Shown in pieces: positions 33,960 to 43,000 of a stretch of DNA of 64,000 nucleotides. Under the pieces are notes generated by a model that was not told the origin of the DNA, ran no database searches, and saw only the letters and a list, made by a program, of their open reading frames with translations. The stretch's first letter is position 1. Each line of letters begins with the position of its first letter. The DNA lies in the NCBI RefSeq assembly GCF_000151315.2, contig NW_011887307.1, forward strand, positions 210,460-274,459, written 5' to 3'. This DNA is from Capsaspora owczarzaki ATCC 30864. Lineage: Eukaryota; Opisthokonta; Filasterea. Made by a program: the position numbers and the translations under genes.

Positions 33960-36866
33960 TTAAATGCGGCGAAGTCGGGCTTTGCTATCGCTAGTGCCAA
34001 TAAGCTCTGGGCGCGCAACAGTTCGTACAGGTCGCGAGACGGCTGGGCTGGGCAAGGCACTGACCGTCGCATTCTCGCCAGCAGCGTGGTTGTGGAGTTG
34101 GCGAGCAATCGACTGGTTGTTCACTCTCGCCGCGGATCGCGCTGCAAGTCGCTTGCTGGGAGACTGATAGCTGGTGGAAGTGCATGCCGTGTGAGCGACC
34201 ATGTCGCGCAAGCAGCTCCAGCACCATCGCTTGTTGCATTGAGCGCAGCAGCCTACGCCCTGCGTGGTCGGATCGCGGGTCAGCATATCAGGACACACGG
34301 GGCATTTACGTGAGCGAGGCTCGTCCGCATCCGAGGTCAAGATAACGGGCTTATCCACAGGTAGGGTCGCGCCACCAACAGGCGCAGTGTTGGCCAGATT
34401 GTTTTGCAGGCTATGCAGTGCTTGGTTGAGCGCAGCAGAGCCAACACCAGCGGCGGGACCAGATCGAGGAGCGTTGGAGGAGACACCCGCGTCCATGTAA
34501 ATGTTTGTGGAATGGGCTGTGCGAGGCTGGTACGAGGTGAATGCAGGACGCGAGAGTGAGCCAGTGATCTCGGGAAGGGTCTTGGCGGCTTCTTGTTGCT
34601 GCTTGTCCTGTCGGATGCGAGCCCAGATACGATCGGATGCCGCGGAGACATTGTCGTTCGACTCCATGGTGATGGTCGCCGACTGCGCGGTAGGTTGCAT
34701 GCGTGCATGATGCAAAAAGTCATCCTGACTTTGTTCTTGGTGCAAGCGGCCGGCGCGATGAGCAGAGCTCGGCATCTGCGCAGACAAGCCAATACGGCCA
34801 GGTGTGTGCAGAGCGCCACCAAATCCAGGGATGGGAACCGAGACATTCGATGGCTGATTCTGGAACAAGCGCTGTGCAGGTACTTGACCCATGCGCGGGC
34901 GAGTGACGGAGAGAACCTGCTCCGAGTCGTCGGCATCGATGCCTCGCGAAGGAGTGGTAAACGACGAGCCAGGAGTCATTCCCATCGAAAGGCGCGACGC
35001 CATGCGCTGAGTCGAAGTCACGCTGTTGGGTGCCTCCAACGTATTGGATCGCATGGGCGTGATCATGGTGTTCTCTTGGTTGGGTCGACGAAGCATTCGA
35101 TTGCGCGCGGTTGTCGCAGACTGAGGCATCATTTGCTGCAAGATATTGCCCGGCTCGCTTGCCCCGCTGTTGTCGTTCGAGGGAAGCAGAGCTTGACGCG
35201 CACGCACAGCCGACGGAACGGATGGCGTTCTCAGTGCCGAGTTTGAGCTTGGCTGTAGAGCCCGCAACAAAGCAAGCAGACAACAAGCAATTATTCCGAC
35301 ATGAGCGACCAGCAAAAACAATACACGTACCAATTCCCCCCGCCCAATTGAACAATAGCAACAACAAGCCGCTCTTTTTTTGCGTACCGAAGCAGCCACG
35401 CCGAGCCGCTGCATGTTCGACTCAATTTCAGTTTGACGCAAGTGCGTCTTCTGTGCTTGGTGATTGATTTGTTGCATGTGGCAGTACATGCTGCGCAAGT
35501 CTGTCGTGCTTGCCGCGATCGAGTTCATGCCGCCACCGAGCAGGGCATGGCAAAATGGCTGCCACAAGCGGGGAGTGGCACACAGATTACGCCACGTGCG
35601 GGAAACGGCGCTCGCTCTAAAGATTGGCCAAGCAGAAAACGCAAAACCCAAAGGATTACATGTTAGACGTCGAGTTGTGATCATTCGACTCGATTTCCTG
35701 GTCCCAAACGAGCATTCAACATTGTTCCTTTTACCTGCACAAATCTTGGACGTCAAGTTGGCTCAGAATCACAAGAGCGAGCTCCGGAGGGAGTAGGCCA
35801 AGGATGTCTTTGCGCTCGCCTTCGGGCAGGTGCATGGAGGAGATGGACAGGCGACTGCTGTCGCGGCCTTGGTAGACTGCAAACGAGTTGCGGCGCGACG
35901 ACGAGGCGCTCGAGGTGCCTGCACGAGATGCGCGCCTTGCCTGAACTGGAGAGCCAGTGACGGGAGTCGTAAAGCCAGACAACATGCCCATGGGACCGTC
36001 GAAAATGTTTGGTCGCATGACAACATCGGTAGAGCCTTCGATCATGCCCCGCAGAACGTGGTCGAGTTCGTCGCGGCTGGATTGCTCCTGGTCTACCACG
36101 GCCACTGAAGTCTCTGGCACAAGTGTTGCGACCGACGTGAGGGATGGCGCTTTCATGACGGCACCGCCGCGAATGGTAACGTCTTCATCCTCGTCTTCGT
36201 ATGTGGCAGATTCTTCAGTGTCAAAACTGGCATTCGATGGAATTGGAGCGTGTCCGGCAGAGGCAGTAATAGTTGCATCCTCCTCGTCAAGGTCCAACTC
36301 GTGGCCATACGCAGCTTCAGCGGCAGCAGCGTGTGCAATGACTGCAGTTGGTTTGGCAGACGGACCTACAGCAGATGGTCGAAAATATCAGAGGAAAAAC
36401 AACACGATGTGAGTATTTGGGTTCCTGAACGCTCAGATCATGCTTACGAATAACAACTCGACTCTGAATATAAAAATGCAACGCGACAAGGAAAAAAAGG
36501 AAAGGAAAGGAAAGCAAAAGGAAAAAAAAAAAAAAATGCTTGAAACACAAAACTTGAAACGAAAAACAATTCAAAATAATCAAAAAAAAAAAATGAAGAA
36601 ACGGCTTCAGCCAAATTCAGCAAATTTTTGGGCTGTTGGTTTCTGGTCTGGTTTTTTTTGTTTGCGCCATTCTAAACTGTCTTTGAGAAAGCAATCGACT
36701 GACCTGCTTGGGAGGTTGATGCAGACACGGGGCGTGTGAGGCCAGAGGTTGCAGCTGGTGCGCCGAGGCGAGTGGTGAGATTGCTTCCGGCAAGACGGTT
36801 TGAAACAGCAAGGCGATTTTGAATTTGAGCGCCCCCAAAGCGAGCGCTCGCGCGGGATGTCGCCAT
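33960..36866 (-). CDS. EMI1/FBXO5-like F-box protein with zinc-binding region and LRRI tail
   Basis: Predicted 771 aa from exons 36866-36704, 36365-35735, 35616-35388 and 35252-33960. An F-box (about residues 250-290) reads LPPELALVILSQLDVQDLC across the exon 2/3 junction, followed by SRTWRNLC. Near the C-terminus (about 658-698) is an IBR-like zinc-binding region: CPVC, CCAQCNKRWCWSC and a later H/C pair. The last four residues are LRRI. F-box, then ZBR, then an LRRL tail is the architecture of vertebrate EMI1/EMI2, pseudosubstrate inhibitors of the anaphase-promoting complex. The intervening region is long, Ser/Pro-rich and unconserved, as in EMI proteins. An APC/C-inhibitor role is inferred from domain order and tail, not from overall identity. 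A generic F-box/IBR protein is the alternative. Confidence 0.68.
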
Positions 36867-37110
36867 TGTGCTTGGGTGCTGAGGTTGAGCAGTAGTGTGA
36901 AAGAGAAAGAGAAAGAGAAAGAAACCGAGAGAGCGAGAGAAGGAAAAGAGAGAAAAAGAGAGAGGGTGGAAAGTGGAATGGAAAAATGTGGCAAAGTGTC
37001 AAAAGCGAAACGGAAAACAAACAACAAAAGATAACTGAACCCTCATTTGTAGCGAAGAATTGACACGATGAACTCTGATATTGTAACAACAATACAACCG
37101 TTGCTTGTCA

Positions 37111-40100
37111 TCACGGATCCAATTGAACGAGAATGCTGCCAAAGGAGGGGCGGTCGTTCGCTTCTTCGTCAAGACATTCGAGAGCAAGCGCAACAAGATT
37201 GCCGACGCTCTCTCGCTCTGCTTCGGTGGGTGTGAGCGCCGAGTCTAGCATGCCAATTGCGTTCTGGTTTTTCACAGCATTTCGCGCATCCTTTTTCAGC
37301 CGAGCGCCGGGTTTGGCTGCAGTCAGCAGTTCCAGCAGAATCATGCCAAAGGCGTAGACATCCGTCTTGATGGTCATGCGACCTTCCTCTAAGAACTCCG
37401 GACACATGTAAGCAATGGTTCCTTGAACGGTCTGCGTACGAAGATAGCTCTTGTCATCGAGGTGTTGGGCAGCACGGACGAGACCAAAATCAGAGACTTT
37501 GGCATTGAAGTGTGCGTCCAAAAGCACATTGTCCGTCTTGAGGTCGAGGTGGAACAGTGCATGATCGGGGAAGGCTGTCTGGACGTAGTGCATGCCGCGG
37601 GCAACATCAGCCCCGATGCGGTGGCGCTGAGACCATGTCAGTGGAGGGGTGTTGTTTTTGCGGGCGAGACGGTCGCGAACAGAACCATTCGGCATGAACT
37701 CGTAGACCAGGCATCGCTCGTCGCCTTCTTCTGCATAGGACAGCATGACAATGATGTTGGGGTGACGGAATTTAGATAGAGATTTCAACTCTGACTGAAA
37801 CGCTGCATAGTGCTGGATCGATTCGGCGGATAGCTTTTTGATGGCAACACGAGGTCCAGGCAAACTGGCGCCATACACGCGACCAAATGCTCCTTCGCCG
37901 AGCAGAGAATCAGCGGCAAAATTGTTCGTGGCGGAGATGAGAGTGGCGAGAGGCACTTGTGGGATGGGTCCGTCAAAATTTGATAAAGATTCACTGGCAG
38001 CTTGGTTGCGCTCAAGTACGTCGATCCGAGCATTCTTGGCAGTGAGCTCGGAGCGAAGTTGTTGTAGCTCCTGATCTTTGGCAGCAAGCTCGGAGCGCAA
38101 CTGCTGAATCTCGGATGCAGGGGTCGCAGAAGGTGGAGACTGAGCATTTGCTGCTGCACGAGCTGCAATCTGAGCCAAGTCGGCAGGCGATGGGGTTCGT
38201 TGCTGGTCGAGACGAGCAAACGCGGACCTACATTTTCACCAAGACAAGTGAGCGGTTGCTTCATGCAAGAACTCGATGAGATTGCAAAGTCTTACTCGAA
38301 TTGACAAATGGTACTGCCAGTTTGCCTGAGTGCAGTGGTTCCAGCATTGGTCAGGAAATTACTGTGCAAACTGTTGTTGTCAATTACATCCTCAGATTGG
38401 AGCATGAGTTTAACGGCTGTCAGAGCATCTTGTAGCGATCAATATTTACAGAAGCGTTGTCAGTGTCTTGTTCACTTTGAGTGCTTCAGCAATCGCCTGC
38501 GCTCCAACATCGCCAATCTGATTCTCACCCAGACTGTCCACATTTCCTCCATCAGTGAGCACTCTTCTGATTCCCCACCCACATGCACCAACAAGAGTGA
38601 GATGCCTTACTAGAGCTCGGTCAGCGTCGTGTTCACGTTGAGCGCCTCGGCAATTGCTTGCGCTCCAGCATCGCCAATCTGATTGTCACCCAGACTGACC
38701 GTTCCGTCCATCAGTGAGCCAATCTAAATGCCCTCTTCTTGAAAGCACCCACTCACATGCACCAGTCATGCCTTACGAGAGCGTGCCAAGCGTTGTGTTC
38801 GCTTTGAGCGACTCAGCAATCGCTTGCGCTCCAACATCGCCAATCTGATTCTTGTACAAACTGTTGTTGTTGTCAATTACATCGTCAGATTGGAGCATGA
38901 GTCTAACGGCTGTCAGAGCATCGTGAAGCGATCGATATTTACTCAAGCCTTGTCAGCGTCTTGTTCACTTTGAGTGCTTCAGCAATCGCGTTCGCTCCAA
39001 CATCGCCAATCTGATTCTGCCACAGACTGTCCATCCCCACCATCGGTGAGCACTCTTCTGAATCACCCACTCTCATCCATCAGTCAAAGTGATGCCTTAC
39101 TAGAGCTGCTTCAGCGTCGTGTTCACTTTGAGTGCCTCAGCGATCGCTTGCGCTCCAACATCGCCAATCTGATTCTGCCACAGACTGTCCATCCCCTCCA
39201 TCGGTGAGCACTCTTCTGAATCACCAACTTTCATGCAACAGTCAAAAAGAGATGTCTTACCTGAGCTCGGTCAGTGTCTTGTTCACTTTGAGTGCCTCAG
39301 CAATCGCTTGCGCTCCAACATCGCCAATCTGATTCTGGTACAGACTATTTATCCCCTCCATCAGTGAGCACTCTTCTGATTCACCCACTCTCATGTATCA
39401 GTCAAAGTGAGATGCCTTACGAGAGCGTAGTCAGCGTCTTGTTCACTTTGAGTGCCTCAGCGATCGCTTGCGCTCCAACATCGCCAATCTGATTCTCACG
39501 CAGACTGTCCACATCCCCTCCATTAGTGAGCACTCTACTGAATCACTCACTCGCATGCACCAGCAAGAGTGAGATGCCTTACTAGAGCTTGGGCAGCGTC
39601 GTGTTTACTTGAAGTGCTTCAGCAATCGCCTGCGCTCCAGCATCGCCAAGCTGATTCTCACCCAGACTGTCCACATCCCCTCCATCGGTGAGCACTCTAC
39701 TGAATCACTCACTCGCATGCACCAGCAAGAGTACGATGCCTTACTAGAGCGTGCCAAGCGTTGTGTTCGCTTTGAGTGCCTTGGCAATCGCCTGCGCTCC
39801 AACTTCGCCAATCTGATTCGCCCACAGACTGTTTCTCCCCCCCCCCATCAGTGAGCACTCTTCTGAATAACCCACTCACATGCACCAGCAAGAGTGAGTT
39901 GACTTACCGGATCTCAGCCAGCGCCTTGTTCACTTTGAGTGCCTCAGCGAAAGCGAGCGCTCCAACATCGCCAATCTGATTGTTGTGCAGACTGTCGGGC
40001 CCCTCCATCAGTGAGCACTCTTTATGTTTTCTGTTAAGATCGCCCATTCAGATGCTTCACTGAAAATGAGATGCCTTACTCGAGATAAGTCAGCGTCTTG

Positions 40101-40320
40101 TTCACTTTGAGTGCCTCAGCAATCGCCTTCGCTTCTTCATCGCCAATCTGCCTCCTTTCCAGACTGTTCCCCTCCACTCTCGTCAGCACACACACTCGCG
40201 CTGTCAACACCTGTGTTCCAATCAACTCGGGCTTCTCTCTTACTTGAGCTGTCCACTCGCATTCTTGACTTGATCATAGAACTGACGCTGTCTCTGATTC
40301 ATATTCTGATAAGCCAGCAT
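37111..40320 (-). CDS. LRR-kinase B: paralogue of A with 11 LRR exons
   Basis: Predicted 730 aa from 14 exons: 40320-40244, 40163-40080, 39991-39908, 39828-39745, 39666-39583, 39504-39421, 39344-39261, 39184-39101, 39026-38943, 38860-38777, 38694-38611, 38533-38450, 38370-38296 and 38227-37111. Exons 2-12 are each 84 nt, phase 2, one RI-type LRR apiece, three more than in copy A. A 75-nt closing-repeat exon, a shorter coiled-coil linker than A and the TKL kinase follow. Kinase motifs GEGAFGRVYG, VAIKK, HLDLKTDNVLL and DFG are kept. Differences from A cluster between the ATP lysine and helix C (SIQHYAAFQ versus SKQGTVEFK) and in the last 70 residues. The core from EEGDERCLVYEF to AYMCPEF is nearly identical. 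No signal peptide or membrane segment is visible. Function is inferred only. Confidence 0.88.
38450..40163 (-). repeat. LRR exon array B (11 units)
   Basis: Eleven tandem exon-plus-intron cassettes of about 155-170 bp inside LRR-kinase B. The three units nearest the kinase end (38450-38860) are more divergent, and two introns there contain a TGACAACAACAACAG-type acceptor also seen before the closing-repeat exon. This suggests intron-mediated shuffling of cassettes. Confidence 0.88.
39130..40242. repeat. Near-identical tract shared with 8297-9412
   Basis: Partner of the tract in LRR-kinase A, same orientation, about 30.8 kb apart. Introns are as identical as exons, which points to recent conversion or duplication rather than protein-level selection. 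Confidence 0.85.
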
Positions 40321-40489
40321 TTTGAAATCAAACACAGCTAAACGACAAGGACTGTCCCCTCATCGACCATCCCAGTGCGACTTGTTTTTGTCTTCTCTAC
40401 TCTTTCCAAATACTGTGGTGGCAACGTACGACAGAGCAGAAGCGCCGATTCAGAACATGCATTTTCACCAATTCATCTCAGATTTATGA

Positions 40490-40512
40490 GGCTGTTTTTT
40501 TAAAAAGGTAGA
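40490..40512 (+). repeat. Left terminal inverted repeat
   Basis: 23 bp, exact reverse complement of 41168-41190. Confidence 0.75.
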
Positions 40513-41167
40513 GTGAACCCCCCAAAATATGTCGTTCATATCCACCACCGTGTCCTACGTCGCTTTCCGTCGCTGGTGCTCTGATTGTGTGGTTTACACC
40601 ATGCCATCAGTGTGCTCGAGGGTCGGGGGCGCAGCGGAAGTGCGTTGGGCGGCGGGGCGGAGCGAGAAAAGGAGCGGTTTGTGCGCGGTGTGATTTCTCA
40701 GCCAAGCTTTTCCCAGCCCTCAATCTGTGCCACTGCTACATTCTGTTGCGGGTTCATCTTGTCCAACAATAATCGGGCCGCAGTAGAGGGCGATTAGCCC
40801 CAGCACACTTGGTTACAAAAAAAAAAAAAAAAAAAAAAACTCTTGCATGTCCAAACCGAGTGCTGAACTGTTTTATGCACTCTCTCAGCTTCCGGCTCCT
40901 CCTGCCCCTACCAGCCATTGTCCCGATCTCCGATCTAAAGAATTATTTGATGTGGTGTGGCAGCCCGCTGACACTGATCTGCTGCGACGAGGTTGCGTTG
41001 ACCGTCACACCTTCTCGCGGCCGTACAGGCGCCGGCGAGACAGCGGCGTGTGGTCTGATGCACCGAGTGGCATGGACACATGGTCTACTCTCTCGGGCGG
41101 GGGTTGCAGGGCAGGGGAAACCAATTGCAGAGCTCAGCGACGCGATGGGAGTGAAAGACATGGCGAT

Positions 41168-41190
41168 TCTACCTTTTTAAAAAAACAGCC
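41168..41190 (-). repeat. Right terminal inverted repeat
   Basis: 23 bp, exact reverse complement of 40490-40512. The flanking TTAT matches the left flank. Confidence 0.75.
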
Positions 41191-41231
41191 CCTTATACAG
41201 TAAATCCGTACCATCCATCTCCGTTTCTTTC

Positions 41232-41293
41232 CATCAATCTATCAATCCATCAATCCATCAATCTATCAATCTATCAATCTATCAATCCATCAA
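41232..41293 (+). repeat. Tandem repeat, 8-bp unit ATCAATCY
   Basis: About seven to eight copies of ATCAATCT/ATCAATCC just upstream of the gene at 41370, in its likely promoter or 5' UTR. Confidence 0.8.
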
Positions 41294-41369
41294 TATCTCA
41301 ACCGTTTTTTTCTCAGTCTCTCAATCGTTTTCTCCCACTTTTTTTTTTCTTTTTTTTTTTTTCCAAACC

Positions 41370-41507
41370 ATGCTTCTCGCAGCAGCAAGAGCTCGAGTTT
41401 GCCTTACCAGCGGACGGCACATTGCCACCATCACCACCACCTTCACTGCAGCAGCCACCACACTTGCAGCAACCCGATCGTCATCCACAGTGCCGGTCGC
41501 CTCAGTC

Positions 41508-41542
<35 letters not shown>

Positions 41543-42587
41543 CAACAAGAAGCAGACCAAGGCGCAGCCTCGCAAGGCCTCATCCCGCGGCAAGACCACC
41601 ACGCCGCCCGCCTCTCCATCATCCCCTTCATCCCCTTCATCATCATCATCATCCTCCACATCGACGCAGGCGGAACAGGGCCAGACAAAGACCAAGCCAA
41701 CGTCCGCGCTCGGCCTGGCGCGGTTCCAAGTGCCTGCCGCGAGCGTCGTTGGCGTCTTTGCAAGTACGATCGCCCGCCACCAGGGCTCCAAGCGCAGCAC
41801 TCGAGCTGCAAACCTGGAGCAGATTGTACAAACATCGATGCAGCTGCACCCAGAGCTGACCGCGGGCCGCCCGCCGCGAGCCTTGCACAAGTCGCTCAAG
41901 CCGGCCGCACATGCGTCCCACCAACTGCTCAAGGGCATCCAGTCGACCAAGGAGTTGCAAGCCGTCATTGCCGATTCTATTGGTGCTCAGCGTCAAGCGC
42001 ATGTCGCCCGCGTTTCGATGCCCGCCACCCTGAGTGCCATGCAGGAGCACCCCCTCGCATCGTCCCAGATGGCCGATCCGTTCGATATGATGCAGGAAGC
42101 AGCAGACCAAGAAGAAGAGTTCGAGGCCAGCACCGAGCCCTACAACAGAAGCGAGCTCGATGGCGAGGATGCCGAGAACGACGAGTTTGAGGCAGATCTC
42201 AAGCGACAAGTGCAGGAGGTCGAGGAGCAGCTCTCGGACATCCAGCAAGCGGTCGGCGTTACAAAGGGAAGCGCTGACATGGATGACATGGATAGCGAAG
42301 ACTTTTATGAACAAGACAGCGGTCGTGGTCTCCGTTCTGAAGGCGACCCAGCGATCGACATCCTGCACTCGAGCCGCTTTGCGCATTCCGTGCCGGATTC
42401 CGAGATGTTGCTGAATGTCGATCGCAATGTGCTGGTGCATCCGACAACCCGCGAGCACGTCTCCTTGTTCATTGAAGATATGGTTGAGGAAGAGGAACAA
42501 GAGCGCCCGGCAACTCCGCCCACCCGCTCCGGACCTCGACAGAAGGAAAAGGAGATTTGGATTAACGTTGTTCGACTGGGCGAATAG
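41370..42587 (+). CDS. Unrecognised protein with possible mitochondrial presequence
   Basis: Single-exon 405 aa protein that I do not recognise. The first 35 residues (MLLAAARARVCLTSGRHIAT onward) are rich in Ala, Arg, Ser and Thr with no acidic residue, as in mitochondrial targeting sequences. An Ala tract and Lys/Ser/Pro-rich low complexity follow (about 45-110). Residues 110-240 look folded and basic (ARFQVPAASVVGVFAST, LLKGIQSTKELQAVIADS). The C-terminal half is strongly acidic, with a heptad-like stretch LKRQVQEVEEQLSDIQQAVG. It ends KEIWINVVRLGE. Frame openness over 1.2 kb, codon bias like its neighbours and a plausible start support a real gene. No function is proposed. It faces away from LRR-kinase B. 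Confidence 0.75.
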
Positions 42588-43000
42588 TTGCGGCATTTGT
42601 TTTTTTTTTGGCTGCAATCTTTGTGTTGCTCGTGTCGTCGCTATTGCTTTGCATGCACAAGCTGTTGTCCTGGCCCACCCCTTTTCATCTGCCATAAACA
42701 TTTACAGACTCTTTTTGCATTGTTGAAATGATTTGATTCGTTCGTTTATTTTCAAAAAGTATTCGAGTCGAATGCAACGTACACGGTGATTATTTCTGCT
42801 AAGCATACAGTGAGTTACACATAACCACACCGACATTCCCGACAACGACAACAACAACAACAACAACAACAAAAAAAAAAAAGTGAGCTCAAGCGCACAT
42901 TGACAACACAAACGACAAACGTTTTTTTTTTTTAATCTTTCGAAGGTAGGTTGAGTTTAAACCTTGATGTAGGTTGGCTTTTTTTCAACTTGAAGTTTTT
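42588..43000. other. Convergent 3' region
   Basis: 413 bp between the stops at 42587 and 43001, including an AAC-type microsatellite near 42848-42882. No gene is seen. Confidence 0.5.

Larger units (their letters stand above)
40488..41192. mobile_element. Putative non-autonomous DNA transposon (MITE-like), 705 bp
   Basis: Terminal inverted repeats: GGCTGTTTTTTTAAAAAGG continuing to TAGA at 40490-40512 is the exact reverse complement of 41168-41190 (23 bp). Including the outer two bases gives 25 bp with one mismatch. The element is flanked by TTAT on both sides (40484-40487 and 41193-41196), a candidate target-site duplication. The interior includes an A run near 40817-40840. Its open frames are short, show no transposase motif and are judged non-coding. 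It lies 168 bp upstream of the LRR-kinase B start codon. Confidence 0.6.

Noticed and set aside
40585-41203. Short open frames inside the inverted-repeat element as genes
   Set aside because: No transposase or other motif, low codon bias and overlap with the terminal repeat.
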